Positions 16,403 to 25,754 of a stretch of 64,000 bases of DNA are shown in pieces. Source of the DNA: Anaerolineae bacterium (lineage in GTDB: Bacteria; Chloroflexota; Anaerolineae; Aggregatilineales; Phototrophicaceae); NCBI GenBank assembly GCA_022822305.1, contig JAJEBY010000016.1, forward strand, positions 868,001 to 932,000, written 5' to 3'. The stretch's first letter is position 1, and every line of letters begins with the position of its first letter. The notes beneath the pieces are model-generated. The model saw only the letters and a list, made by a program, of their open reading frames with translations, searched no databases and was not told the DNA's origin. Made by a program: the position numbers and the translations under genes.

Positions 16403-17424
16403 TTCAAGCGGGCATCGTCGGCGGCAGCGGTTACACCGGCGGTGAATTGCTGCGCCTGCTGCATTTTCATCCCCAGGTCGAGATCAGCCAGATCACCAGC
16501 CGCGCGCATGCCGGGCGCTATGTGCATACTGTGCATCCCAATCTGCGCAATGTGTTACGGCTGAAGTTCATCCATCCCGATGCCCTGGAAACCTGCGACT
16601 GCCTGATATTGGCGCTGCCCCATCAGACCGCCGCGCAAAGCATCGATCGCTACTTGGCTTTAGCGCCGAAATTAATTGATCTTTCGGCCGATTTCCGCCT
16701 GGATTGCAGCGCGAGCTATCGACGCTGGTATGTAGCGGAACATCCCCAACCCCGCTGGCTGGAGCGATTCATCTATGGATTGCCGGAAGTCAATCGGCAG
16801 AGCATTCTCGGCGCGAATTTCGTCAGCGGCGTGGGCTGCAACGCCACGGCGGTTAATCTTGCGCTGCTGCCGCTCGTGAGAGCCCGATTGCTCGAACGCG
16901 CGGCCATCGAGATCAAAGTGGGTTCCTCCGAAGGCGGAAATCAAGCCAACGCGGGTTCCCACCATCCCGTACGCAGCGGCGCCGTCCGCACCTATCGGGC
17001 AACCGGACATCGGCATATGGCCGAAATTGAGATGGTTCTCGGCGATCACATCTCGATTGACTTTGCGGTAACCGCCATCGAAATGGTGCGCGGGGTGCAT
17101 TTGCTCGCGCATTGTTACTTGACCGAAGGGTTAGTCGAACGTGATATCTGGAAGCTTTATCGCGAGCAGTATAGCGACGAACCCTTCGTCAGGCTGGTCC
17201 GAGGCAAAACTGGCTTGCATCGCCTGCCAGAGCCGCGCGTCGTCGCCGGCACAAACTACTGCGACATTGGCTTCGAACTTGATGAAGACGGCAAACACCT
17301 GGTGCTGATCGCAGCTTTGGACAACCTCGGCAAAGGCGCGGCTGGCACGGCCGTCCAATGTCTGAACTTGATGTACAAATTCGACGAAACGACTGGGTTG
17401 GAATTTCCCGGCATTTTTCCCTGA
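16399..17424 (+). CDS. lysY: LysW-aminoadipyl-phosphate reductase (ArgC family)
   Basis: An NADPH-dependent semialdehyde-forming reductase of 341 aa. The Rossmann start is GIVGGSGYTGGELLRLL. The catalytic cysteine is C147 in GVGCNAT, and VGSSEGG and HRHMAEIEM follow in the dimerisation/catalytic domain. The GTG start overlaps the lysX stop by 4 bp. The context (lysW, lysX, lysZ) makes LysY more likely than a stand-alone ArgC, though some organisms use it for both pathways. Confidence 0.92.
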   Translation: MIQAGIVGGSGYTGGELLRLLHFHPQVEISQITSRAHAGRYVHTVHPNLRNVLRLKFIHPDALETCDCLILALPHQTAAQSIDRYLALAPKLIDLSADFRLDCSASYRRWYVAEHPQPRWLERFIYGLPEVNRQSILGANFVSGVGCNATAVNLALLPLVRARLLERAAIEIKVGSSEGGNQANAGSHHPVRSGAVRTYRATGHRHMAEIEMVLGDHISIDFAVTAIEMVRGVHLLAHCYLTEGLVERDIWKLYREQYSDEPFVRLVRGKTGLHRLPEPRVVAGTNYCDIGFELDEDGKHLVLIAALDNLGKGAAGTAVQCLNLMYKFDETTGLEFPGIFP

Positions 17425-17438
17425 GGCGGAGCGTACGC

Positions 17439-18248
17439 GTGAATTCGAAACAACTGCTTGTCGTCAAAATTGGTGGTGGCGAGGGCCTCGACTTGAGCGC
17501 GACCTGCGACGATTTGGCGCGCATCGCGCAGAATCGCGCCCTCGCTGTCGTGCACGGCGTCAGCGCCACCATGAATCAACTGTGTCACGACATGGGCGTT
17601 AGCGTCAAATCGCTCACATCTCCATCCGGCCACAGCTCTCGATACACGCCGCCCGCCGTCCGTGACATCTACGTCCGCGCGGCCGCATCCGCCAACCAAG
17701 CTGTAGTTGATGGTCTCCGGCAGCGCGCCATCGACGCGCAAGATCTGGTCGGAGAATTTGTGGCGATACGCGCTGAACGCAAACGGGCTATACGCGCAGT
17801 GGTCAATGGCCGCGTTCGTATCGTGCGCGATGACCATAGCGGATCGATCAGCTGCGTGGACAACGAGAGATTGCTGACCTTGCTCGAGCAAGGCCGAGTA
17901 CCCGTGCTGCCGCCGATGGCTGCCAGTCAAGACGGCTTGCTCAATGTGGACGGCGACCGGGCTGGCGCTGCCGTAGCCAGCGCATTGGGCGCCGTCAACT
18001 ATGTCATTCTCAGCAACGTGCGCGGCCTGTATCGCGACTTTCCCGATGAAACGAGTTTCGTCAGCGCGGTAAGCCATTCGGAGATTGACCGCGCGCTTGA
18101 ATGGGCGCAGGGACGAATGAAGCGCAAAATCGTTGCTGCCTCCGAGGCGCTTGCCGGAGGCGTGAAACAAGTGATAATCGCGGATGGCCGCGTCCCGAAT
18201 CCGGTTGCACGGGCGTTGGCCGGGGCAGGCACGAGGTTTTCAAAATGA
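17439..18248 (+). CDS. lysZ: LysW-aminoadipate kinase
   Basis: Phosphorylates the side-chain carboxylate of LysW-bound aminoadipate. An amino-acid-kinase fold of 269 aa related to ArgB: it begins LLVVKIGGGEG and carries NVDGDRAGAAVASALGA near residue 170. The GTG start at 17439 follows GAGGCGGAG; upstream in-frame codons run back into lysY and are not part of the family. It is coupled to lysJ through an ATGA overlap. Confidence 0.92.
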   Translation: MNSKQLLVVKIGGGEGLDLSATCDDLARIAQNRALAVVHGVSATMNQLCHDMGVSVKSLTSPSGHSSRYTPPAVRDIYVRAAASANQAVVDGLRQRAIDAQDLVGEFVAIRAERKRAIRAVVNGRVRIVRDDHSGSISCVDNERLLTLLEQGRVPVLPPMAASQDGLLNVDGDRAGAAVASALGAVNYVILSNVRGLYRDFPDETSFVSAVSHSEIDRALEWAQGRMKRKIVAASEALAGGVKQVIIADGRVPNPVARALAGAGTRFSK

Positions 18249-19411
18249 CAGACACAACAAATAGCTTCGAAACTGAAGATCGTCATACGTCCGGCGTCTA
18301 TGCCAAGCGGCCTACCGTACTGGTGCGTGGAGAAGGCGTATACGCCTTTGATCAATCCGGCAATCGCTATCTGGATGCCACCAGCGGCCAGGGCGTGACC
18401 GCGCTCGGTCATTGCCATCCGGCGGTTTCCGCGGCGATTGCGGAACAGGCCAATCGACTCGTCACCTGCCACGAGTCCTTTTACAACGATCGGCGCGCGC
18501 AGTTTTATAACTTGCTGGCCAGCGTCACTCCAGCTGATTTGAATCGCTTCTTTCCCTGCAACAGCGGCGCGGAAGCCATCGAAGGCGCTCTCAAGGTTGC
18601 CAGGCTGCGCACGGGTCGCGAGGGCATCGTCGCCGCCAAACGCGCCTTTCATGGCCGCACGACCGGCGCGCTGTCTATGACCTGGACGCCCAAGTATCGC
18701 AAGCCCTTCCAGACTTGGCTGCCCAATGTGTCACACGTGGCCTACAACGATATTGATGGCGCGCGCGAAGCCATCAACAAAGAAACCGCTGCGGTCGTAG
18801 TCGAAGCGATACAAGGCGAAGGCGGCGTTCATCCGGCGCCTGCCGAATACTTGCAGGCCTTGCGCGACGCTTGTGACCAAGTCGGCGCCATGCTGGTATT
18901 TGATGAGATCCAAACCGGCCTTGGACGCACCGGTCGCTGGTTCGGATTTGAGCACGCCGACATCGTCCCAGATATTGTCGCCATTGGTAAGGCGATCGGC
19001 GGCGGCATTCCCATGGGCGTCGTCGCCTGGCGCGATGCGCACGGACCCATCGATCGCGCCACTCACGGCAGCACCTTCGGCGGCAATCCGCTCGCTTGCG
19101 CGGCTGGGATCGCCACCTTGAGGACCATTCGCGATCAGAAGCTGGTCGAGCGCGCCTGCGTCAACGGCGCCTGGTTCCTCGAACAGTTGAGCGCTCTGCA
19201 ATTGAAGGCCGTGCGTGAAACGCGAGGCCGTGGCCTGATGCTTGGTCTCGAGCTGCGCGGCCGCGTGACACCTGTGCTCAAGGCGCTGCAGGAAGCCGGC
19301 GTACTGGCGCTGCCCGCGGGAATCAACGTGCTGCGCTTACTTCCGCCGCTGATCATCAATCGAGAACAATTGCAATTCCTGGTCGACGCCGTCGCCGAGG
19401 TCCTGGACTGA
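18245..19411 (+). CDS. lysJ: LysW-aminoadipate semialdehyde transaminase
   Basis: A PLP class III aminotransferase (ArgD-like), 388 aa, that aminates the LysW-bound semialdehyde to LysW-lysine. The glutamate-binding and PLP motifs NSGAEAIEGALK (about 107-118), FDEIQTGLGRTG (219-230) and the Schiff-base lysine K249 (AIGKAIGGG) are intact. The start is the ATG at 18245 overlapping the lysZ stop. lysK follows after 3 bp. Confidence 0.93.
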   Translation: MTDTTNSFETEDRHTSGVYAKRPTVLVRGEGVYAFDQSGNRYLDATSGQGVTALGHCHPAVSAAIAEQANRLVTCHESFYNDRRAQFYNLLASVTPADLNRFFPCNSGAEAIEGALKVARLRTGREGIVAAKRAFHGRTTGALSMTWTPKYRKPFQTWLPNVSHVAYNDIDGAREAINKETAAVVVEAIQGEGGVHPAPAEYLQALRDACDQVGAMLVFDEIQTGLGRTGRWFGFEHADIVPDIVAIGKAIGGGIPMGVVAWRDAHGPIDRATHGSTFGGNPLACAAGIATLRTIRDQKLVERACVNGAWFLEQLSALQLKAVRETRGRGLMLGLELRGRVTPVLKALQEAGVLALPAGINVLRLLPPLIINREQLQFLVDAVAEVLD

Positions 19412-19414
19412 GCC

Positions 19415-20467
19415 ATGCCTCCCGTATCCAATGCCGCTGCGGAATCGCTGCTACATGACTTGGTCGCCATTCCCAGCCCATCCTGCCAGGAAGCGGCCGC
19501 GGCAGAGCATATGGTCGGCTGGATGAAGGCCAATGGCTACGACGACGCGCATGTCGACGCCGCGGGAAACGCTGTCGGCATCGTCGGATCAGGCAAGCGA
19601 GAAATTATGCTGCTCGGTCATATTGACACGGTCGGCGGATTCCCACGCGTGCATATGACCGGAAGGAAGCTGTATGGCCGGGGCGCTGTTGACGCCAAGG
19701 GTCCCCTTTGCGCGTTTGCTGTGGCGGCGGCTCGCGCGAGCCTCGGCGACGACTGGCGTATCATTGTGGTTGGCGCGGTCGAAGAGGAAGCCGCGACCAG
19801 CAAGGGCGCGCGGCATGCGCTGGAATGCTACGCTCCTGAACTTTGTGTCATTGGCGAGCCCTCGAACTGGGATCGCATTACCTTGGGATACAAGGGACGC
19901 TTGCTGTGCGATTGGCGCTGGGAAGGCGGCATGTCACACAGCGCCGGCGCTGCCCTCAGTCCCGCGGAGATTGCCGTTGATTTCTGGCTGAAAGTGAAAT
20001 GCCGCGCCGACGCCTATAATCGAGAAATCGATTCAATCTTCACAAGCCTGGATGCCTCCATTCGGGGCCTCAATACCTACAATGTCGGGGTCAATAGTGT
20101 GGCGGAAATGACCATCGGCTTTCGTCTGCCGCCCGGCGTCGACCCGGATGACATCGTCGATATGCTCCCGTCTAGCGATGGCGCCACCGTGACATGGCGC
20201 GGCGCTGAACGCGCCTACACCGCCGATAGGAACAGCGAGTTAAGCCGGCAGTTCCGGCGGGCGATCAGATCGCAAGGCGGGGTTCCACGTTTCGTTTACA
20301 AAACAGGAACTTCCGATATGAATGTGGTTGGTCCGCATTGGCACTGCCCGATTGTCGCCTACGGTCCGGGTGATTCTGCGCTCGATCACACACCCGAAGA
20401 ACATATCAATCTTGATGAATACTTACGATCCATTGATGTACTGACAAGCGTTCTGGAGTCGGTCTAG
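19415..20467 (+). CDS. lysK: LysW-lysine hydrolase
   Basis: Releases lysine from the LysW carrier. An M20-type metallo-aminoacylase of 350 aa. The metal-site motifs are GHIDTV (H69, D71), the bridging region GRGAVDAKGP (D93), the catalytic EEE (123-125) and GEPS (E148). The family-typical closing histidine lies in DHTPEEHI near the C-terminus. It ends the carrier block; homocitrate synthase begins 18 bp later. Confidence 0.92.
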   Translation: MPPVSNAAAESLLHDLVAIPSPSCQEAAAAEHMVGWMKANGYDDAHVDAAGNAVGIVGSGKREIMLLGHIDTVGGFPRVHMTGRKLYGRGAVDAKGPLCAFAVAAARASLGDDWRIIVVGAVEEEAATSKGARHALECYAPELCVIGEPSNWDRITLGYKGRLLCDWRWEGGMSHSAGAALSPAEIAVDFWLKVKCRADAYNREIDSIFTSLDASIRGLNTYNVGVNSVAEMTIGFRLPPGVDPDDIVDMLPSSDGATVTWRGAERAYTADRNSELSRQFRRAIRSQGGVPRFVYKTGTSDMNVVGPHWHCPIVAYGPGDSALDHTPEEHINLDEYLRSIDVLTSVLESV

Positions 20468-20485
20468 ATCAAGCAGAGGACAAGA

Positions 20486-21637
20486 ATGCACATTCGACGC
20501 AAACCCGTTCAGGAATTCCATTTCATCGATTCCACCTTGCGCGAAGGCGAACAATTTCGCAGTACGCATTTCACTATCGGCGACAAGATCGAGATCGCGC
20601 AAATGCTGGATCAATTTGGCGTGGATTATATGGAACTGTCGACGCCGGTGGCCAGCCCACAGAGCGCTGACGCCGTCCGCGCGCTGGCGGATATGCCACG
20701 GCGTTTCAAGCTGCTGACGCATATTCGCGCCAACATGGACGATGCCAAGCTGGCTGTTGATTGCGGCGTCGATGGCGCCGATGTCTACATTGGCACATCG
20801 AATTACATGCGTGAATACAGTCACGGCAAGAGTCTCGAGCAAGTCATCGATATCGGACAAGAGATTGTCGCCTTTCTGAAAAGCCAAGACGTCGAGACTC
20901 GCTTCAGTACCGAGGACACCTTCCGTAGTAATTTCGCCGACGTCATGACTGTGTATCGAGCCATGGATCTGGCGGGCGTCGATCGTGTCGGCGTTGCCGA
21001 TACCGTGGGTATTGCCGATCCGCTGCAGACCTACAACCTCATTTCCAATTTGCGCGACGTGGTCAACTGTGATATCGAGTTTCATGGTCATAACGACAGC
21101 AGCTGCGCGGTGGCCAACGCCTTCTGCGCGCTGCAGGCTGGCGCGACTCATATTGACACCACTGTGCTGGGTGTCGGCGAGCGCAACGGCATCACGCCGA
21201 TGGGGGCGTTGATCGGACGCCTCTACACCTGCGATCGTTCGCTGGTCGAGAAATACAATCTGAGCATGCTCGCTGACATTGAGCGCCTGGTGGCTGAGAA
21301 GCTGGGTATCGAGATTCCCTTTAACACGCCTATCACCGGAGAAGTCGCTTTCCATCACCGGGCGGGCATCCATACCAAAGCGGTCTTGCGGAATCCCATA
21401 ACCTACGAAGCCCTCAATCCGGAAGACTTTGGCCTGACCCGAACCATAGATGTCGCGCATCGGCTGGTAGGGCGCAATGCCGTTCGCGAGCGCGCATCGG
21501 TCTTGGGCCTCGACCTGCCGGACGATATGCTGCGACTGGTGACGGCCGAGATCAAGGCGTTGGCCGATCTGGATCCAATTTCGCTAGACGACGTGGACGA
21601 ATTGCTGCTTTCGCTCGCGCAGCCGGTTGAGGACTAG
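20486..21637 (+). CDS. lysS: Homocitrate synthase
   Basis: Condenses 2-oxoglutarate and acetyl-CoA, the first step of the aminoadipate lysine route. A DRE-TIM-barrel enzyme of 383 aa. The catalytic/metal start is FIDSTLREGEQF, the metal-binding GHNDSSCAVANAF lies near residue 197, and GVGERNGITP near 230 is the family motif. Placement directly after lysK, and homoaconitase genes nearby, favour homocitrate synthase over 2-isopropylmalate synthase. No C-terminal LeuA regulatory domain is present, also in agreement. Confidence 0.92.
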   Translation: MHIRRKPVQEFHFIDSTLREGEQFRSTHFTIGDKIEIAQMLDQFGVDYMELSTPVASPQSADAVRALADMPRRFKLLTHIRANMDDAKLAVDCGVDGADVYIGTSNYMREYSHGKSLEQVIDIGQEIVAFLKSQDVETRFSTEDTFRSNFADVMTVYRAMDLAGVDRVGVADTVGIADPLQTYNLISNLRDVVNCDIEFHGHNDSSCAVANAFCALQAGATHIDTTVLGVGERNGITPMGALIGRLYTCDRSLVEKYNLSMLADIERLVAEKLGIEIPFNTPITGEVAFHHRAGIHTKAVLRNPITYEALNPEDFGLTRTIDVAHRLVGRNAVRERASVLGLDLPDDMLRLVTAEIKALADLDPISLDDVDELLLSLAQPVED

Positions 21638-22932
21638 TCGGCGGCACCCAGGGCTTTACGCTTTTCCGGGGCGTTTCGCGGATCTTGCATGGGCACAAGG
21701 TATACGATCATCGACAGCAATCCAGCCAGCGCGAATATGCCAAATGTCAGTTCGAAACTGACGCCATCAATTAGCCAGCCCCCAATGATCGGCGCAAGGA
21801 TTGTCACGGGCGCGATCAAGGTATTTGCCAGGCCGATGTAAATCGGCCGCTGCGCCACCGAACTAAACTGAACCGTGATTGTCATGATGGTCGCCCATTG
21901 CGTGGCATTGACGACGCCGGTCATCGCGAAGACCGGGTAGAACCAACTGGTATCGGGCGCGGCCAAAGCGATGGCAATGGACAACACCGTGATCAGATTG
22001 CCGAATATCAGCACACGGCGATGCCCCCAGCGATCGCCGGCCAAGCCAACGAATGTGCTGCTCAAGGTCTGTGAAACCAGCAACACGCTGGTCATCGCGC
22101 TGGCGAACTCGGGCGTCATAGCGTAACGGCGAATGCCAAAAATAGTGAAGAAGGAGATCACCGTCAAGCTTAGCGACGTCAAGCCGCGGCCCAAAAGAAA
22201 CCAGCGAAAGTTCGGATCCTGGCGCAATACCTCGCGCAAGCGCATTCCGAATTCGCGCCACGGCAGGCTCTTGACTACATCTTGCGGTTCACTTTCCGGC
22301 TCGTAGGTTCGCGACATGAAAACAAAGGCCACCAGCAAGCTGATTGCCGTCAAAAGAAACAACAGGGCAAATCCATTGGGAAAGACAACACGGGCGAGAA
22401 TGTAGCTCGCGATCAACGCGCCGCCGGCGCCAAACAAGTTGACGCAAGCGGCTTGCAGTCCATAGAAGGCGCCCAGACGATGCGGAGGCATGATCTTGCT
22501 CAACAAGCTCTGCCACGGCGTTGCCGTGAAGCCGCCGCCGAGCGACTGCCAACCAAACAACAAAATAGAAAGCAGCAGCGCGAGATCCGGACCGATGAAC
22601 GGTATTAGAAACGCGACCAGCGCCAAGCCAAGGTAGGGTACGCGTTCCATCAAGGTCATCGCCAGCGTCATGGGCTTGTATCGCCGCAATCCGCCGACAT
22701 AGTTTGAAGTTAGCAGCTGCGGCACCTGCCAGCCAATGTGAAACAATGCCGCCATGAATCCGATGAGCGCGGTCGACTCGGTGAGGTAAGACAGATAGAG
22801 CGGGACTATGGTAACATAGGACGCCAGGCCGATGAGGCCGAGACCAAAGAAGCAGCCGTCAAGCAGGTTCATTATGGTGTTGTGACGAAGCTTGTCCTGC
22901 AAGTCTTGGCTTAGCAACTGCGGAGCTCTCAA
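21634..22932 (-). CDS. Major facilitator superfamily transporter
   Basis: 432 residues with about 12 hydrophobic helices and a hydrophilic central loop (YEPESEPQDVVKSLP, about 218-232). GDRWGHRRVLIFGN near residue 300 is an MFS loop motif. It is convergent with homocitrate synthase (4-bp overlap) and divergent from the homoaconitase genes. It splits the lysine cluster, so a link to lysine transport is possible but unsupported by any specific motif. Confidence 0.75.
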   Translation of the reverse strand: MRAPQLLSQDLQDKLRHNTIMNLLDGCFFGLGLIGLASYVTIVPLYLSYLTESTALIGFMAALFHIGWQVPQLLTSNYVGGLRRYKPMTLAMTLMERVPYLGLALVAFLIPFIGPDLALLLSILLFGWQSLGGGFTATPWQSLLSKIMPPHRLGAFYGLQAACVNLFGAGGALIASYILARVVFPNGFALLFLLTAISLLVAFVFMSRTYEPESEPQDVVKSLPWREFGMRLREVLRQDPNFRWFLLGRGLTSLSLTVISFFTIFGIRRYAMTPEFASAMTSVLLVSQTLSSTFVGLAGDRWGHRRVLIFGNLITVLSIAIALAAPDTSWFYPVFAMTGVVNATQWATIMTITVQFSSVAQRPIYIGLANTLIAPVTILAPIIGGWLIDGVSFELTFGIFALAGLLSMIVYLVPMQDPRNAPEKRKALGAAD

Positions 22933-23058
22933 AAGTGGATTCGACTTGGAAGATTCTATACAAAGCTTGGATTAGCGCATAGTCAATATGCTCGAGAAAC
23001 CGGCCAATTCACGAATTTCATTTTCTATCAACTGTCCTGCGTTCGGGCTCGGTCAACG

Positions 23059-24351
23059 ATGATGGCGATGACGCTCACTGAAAAGATCCTCGCGCGCGCT
23101 TCAGGGCGTGCCGCTGTGAGTCCGGGAGAAATCGTCATTATAGAGCCGGATGTCGTGTTGAGCCACGACAACACCGCCGCCATCGCCACAATTTTTGGCC
23201 AGTTGCCGCACAAACGAGTGAAATATCCGGATCGCCTGGCGATTACACTGGACCACGCTGTGCCTCCGCCGACGCCAAAACATGCGCAGAATCACAGCCA
23301 GATCCGCGAATTCGTACAGCAGCAGGGGATCAAACACTTCTTCGAGATCGGGCGTGGCATTTGTCACCAGGTCCTCTGTGAAGAGGGCATCATCGGACCG
23401 GGCATGACGCTCCTTGGCGCGGACAGCCACAGCACCCATTTCGGCTGGCTGGGCGCATTCAGCGCCGGCATCGGTCGCAGCGAAGTCGCAGCGCTCTGGG
23501 CAACCGGCCGTCTCTGGCTGCGGGTGCCGGAGAGCATTCGCATCACGCTGATCGGGCGCTTGGCGAACGGCGTGATGTCCAAAGACCTGACTATCCACCT
23601 CATCGGTCAGCTGGGCGCCGACGGCGCGTCGTATCAAGCGGTGGAATTCGCCGGCGAAGGTCTGGAGCACATGACACCCGATTCGCGCGCGGTGCTGACC
23701 AATATGATGGCGGAAATGGGCGCCAAGAATGCCTGCATGGCGCCGGACGACACCACGTGGCAATGGCTATCAAACGCATTGCGGAGCGCACGACCAGCAG
23801 ATTACCGGGACCGCATGGAAGAATTTCGCAGCAACGCCTTGTACGCCGATAGCGCTGCAGCTTACCAACATGAGCTCACGATTGACCTGAGTGAAATTGA
23901 ACCGATGATCTCGTGCCCGCACACCGTTGATAATGTGCGTCCGCTATCGGAATTGCCCAAGACAAGAATTGACCTTGGATTCGTCGGCACCTGCACCAAT
24001 GGCCGCTTGGAAGACATCGAGATTGCCGCCAAAGTCGTACGCGGGAAGACGCTTCAAGCGCGGCTGCTCGTCGTTCCCGCGTCATCGCAGGTAATGCGGG
24101 ACGCCAGCGAAGCCGGATATCTTGCCGCGCTAATTGACGCAGGCGCTGCCATCGGCACGCCCGGCTGCGGCCCCTGCATGGGCAATCATATGGGCGTGCT
24201 CGCGCCTGGCGAAGTATGCGTCAGCAGCGCCAATCGCAACTTCCGCGGTCGCATGGGTGAGCGCGACGCCGAAATCTACCTCGCGAACCCGGCGGTGGTG
24301 GCGGCGAGCTGCGTCGCCGGTCGCTTGATTCATCCGTCGCAACTCGCATAG
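23059..24351 (+). CDS. lysT: Homoaconitase / isopropylmalate dehydratase large subunit
   Basis: An aconitase-superfamily large subunit of about 430 aa. The three Fe-S cluster cysteines are in CTNG (about residue 311) and CGPCMG (about 370). GADSHSTHFGWLGAFSAGIGRSEVA near residue 118 is the substrate/cofactor region. Two further in-frame ATGs (23062, 23068) follow the first, so the exact start is uncertain. The lysine context and the paired small subunit indicate homoaconitase. The same pair could also serve leucine synthesis. Confidence 0.88.
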   Translation: MMAMTLTEKILARASGRAAVSPGEIVIIEPDVVLSHDNTAAIATIFGQLPHKRVKYPDRLAITLDHAVPPPTPKHAQNHSQIREFVQQQGIKHFFEIGRGICHQVLCEEGIIGPGMTLLGADSHSTHFGWLGAFSAGIGRSEVAALWATGRLWLRVPESIRITLIGRLANGVMSKDLTIHLIGQLGADGASYQAVEFAGEGLEHMTPDSRAVLTNMMAEMGAKNACMAPDDTTWQWLSNALRSARPADYRDRMEEFRSNALYADSAAAYQHELTIDLSEIEPMISCPHTVDNVRPLSELPKTRIDLGFVGTCTNGRLEDIEIAAKVVRGKTLQARLLVVPASSQVMRDASEAGYLAALIDAGAAIGTPGCGPCMGNHMGVLAPGEVCVSSANRNFRGRMGERDAEIYLANPAVVAASCVAGRLIHPSQLA

Positions 24352-24401
24352 CACTCTGTTGATCAGGATTCGTCCAGTCTGCCCGCGCGAATGGCATTGA
24401 C

Positions 24402-24896
24402 ATGAAACCTACGTCTCATCGCATTTGGAAGTACGGCGACAACATCAATACCGATGTGATCTTCCCCGGCAAGTATACTTACACGATCAGTCATGATCCC
24501 GCGGAGCTGGCGCAACATGCGCTGGAAGATTTGGATCCACAGTTCGCTGCTGAAGTTGAAGCCGGCGACGTCATCGTAGCCGGTCGCAATTTCGGCAACG
24601 GCAGCAGCCGCGAACAGGCGGTCACCTGTCTGGTCCATGCCGGCGTTCGCGCCGTAATTGCCAGCAGTTTCGCGCGCATCTATTATCGCAACGCCATCAA
24701 CAACGGCTTGCTGGTCATCACCTGTCCAAATATCGTACCACTGGCGGATTCAGGTGACACACTCATGCTAAACTTGGAAAGCTCGCACCTGCAATTGAAT
24801 GGCGAGCTTTTCGCTTTTCCGCGGCTTCCAGCAGAAGTGCAAGAGATTCTCGATATCGGCGGGATCATCCCCTACCTGCAGACTCGGGATCCCTAG
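24402..24896 (+). CDS. lysU: Homoaconitase / isopropylmalate dehydratase small subunit
   Basis: The swivel-domain small subunit, 164 aa. It opens WKYGDNINTDVIFPGKY and carries GRNFGNGSSREQA, the substrate-binding loop of the family, near residue 65, then ASSFARIYYRNAINNGL. It begins 50 bp after lysT. Homoisocitrate dehydrogenase and aminoadipate aminotransferase, needed to complete the route, are not in the window. Confidence 0.88.
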   Translation: MKPTSHRIWKYGDNINTDVIFPGKYTYTISHDPAELAQHALEDLDPQFAAEVEAGDVIVAGRNFGNGSSREQAVTCLVHAGVRAVIASSFARIYYRNAINNGLLVITCPNIVPLADSGDTLMLNLESSHLQLNGELFAFPRLPAEVQEILDIGGIIPYLQTRDP

Positions 24897-25030
24897 GAAC
24901 ATTTCGCACAATCGGAACCCTCACGATATTTTGAAACATTCTCTCGTCCAATCGGCAGCGTCTATGACGAGTGACGGGTGTCGCGCGGCGCGCTAACGGT
25001 TACAATATACCAACCTTAGCACCTGCGAAC

Positions 25031-25228
25031 GGAGACACCATGCTGGCAATCGTCAACACCTGCGCCGTCATCGGCCTAGATGGTCAAATCGTCGAAGTCC
25101 AAACCGATTTCAATCCAAGAGCATCGCTACCGAGCTTTCACCTGGTAGGTCTGGCAGGCATCGCGGTCAAAGAGAGCAAGGAACGCGCCCGATCCGCCAT
25201 ACGCAACAGCGGGCTGAGGTTCCCGAAC
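25031..25228 (+). repeat. Left copy of the comM 5' repeat (stranded native end)
   Basis: From the SD (GGAGACACC) onward this 198-bp stretch aligns without gaps to 34980-35177. By hand count about 20 positions differ (about 90% identity). All but one change (Asp/Asn in GLDGQ/GLNGQ) keep the amino acid. Similarity begins at the SD and stops just after FPN, so it is a bounded repeat, 9,949 bp from its partner. Confidence 0.9.
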
Positions 25229-25246
25229 CGGAGTCGTTTACGGTAG
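25040..25246 (+). pseudogene. Truncated comM 5' fragment
   Basis: Encodes only the first 63-64 residues of ComM/YifB (MLAIVNTCAVIGLDGQIVE to RNSGLRFPN) and then runs into five foreign codons (RSRLR) and a stop. The Lon-like N-terminal domain is cut, and no Mg-chelatase AAA+ domain remains, so it cannot work as ComM. It retains the SD and presumably the original promoter region. The functional gene is at 34989-36524. Confidence 0.9.
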
Positions 25247-25272
25247 TACTTGCCTGCTGCACTGATTTATCG

Positions 25273-25632
25273 TTATTCTCTGTCTGCTTCACAGACTGTT
25301 CCGAATCCTAAGTATATGTCAATCTTTTCGGGTTGACGCACAAAAGCAAGCTGGGCACCTTTTTCATGAAGCGTGTTGATGAGGTTGAGGGTTTCCAGCA
25401 TGTTGCGACCCATTCGTCTCAGCTCGGCTACCAGCAACAAATCGCCCGATTGCAGTCTTTCCAGTAGTTCGGCTATGCGGCGTTCGCGTTGGGATTTCCG
25501 GGATGAAATCTCAACTTCAACAAATACGTTGATTTGAAGGCGTTGCTCCTGTGCGTACTCCAATAGAAGGTGAGGTTGTTTATCCAAGTCCTGCCGTTCG
25601 GTACTTGCCCGAATATAGCCAAAAGCCGTCAT
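25273..25632 (-). pseudogene. Truncated serine recombinase (resolvase family, catalytic domain only)
   Basis: From the ATG at 25632 the protein begins MTAFGYIRASTERQDLDKQ, the resolvase/invertase N-terminus with the catalytic serine in RAST. ELRRMGRNMLETLNLI is the conserved arginine motif (LxRLGRS-like). It ends after about 119 residues at CEADRE, roughly where full-length proteins continue through an AEADRE-like helix to the DNA-binding helix-turn-helix. The helix-turn-helix is absent. The 3' end abuts the left island boundary, so loss of its C-terminus probably happened at that junction. It is likely inactive. Confidence 0.8.
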
Positions 25633-25754
25633 CAATTGTCTCTTTGCAAAAATAAACTCATATCGGGTATATTTTTTGACAGAAAGTGTGAAGGTACTCA
25701 ACCATTACCCTCGCACTATCTGAGGAATCTTTACGAACCATATAAAAGACACTA

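Noticed and set aside
20423..21460. 345-codon minus-strand frame over homocitrate synthase
   Set aside because: Mirrors the codon pattern of the sense gene and has no motif of its own.
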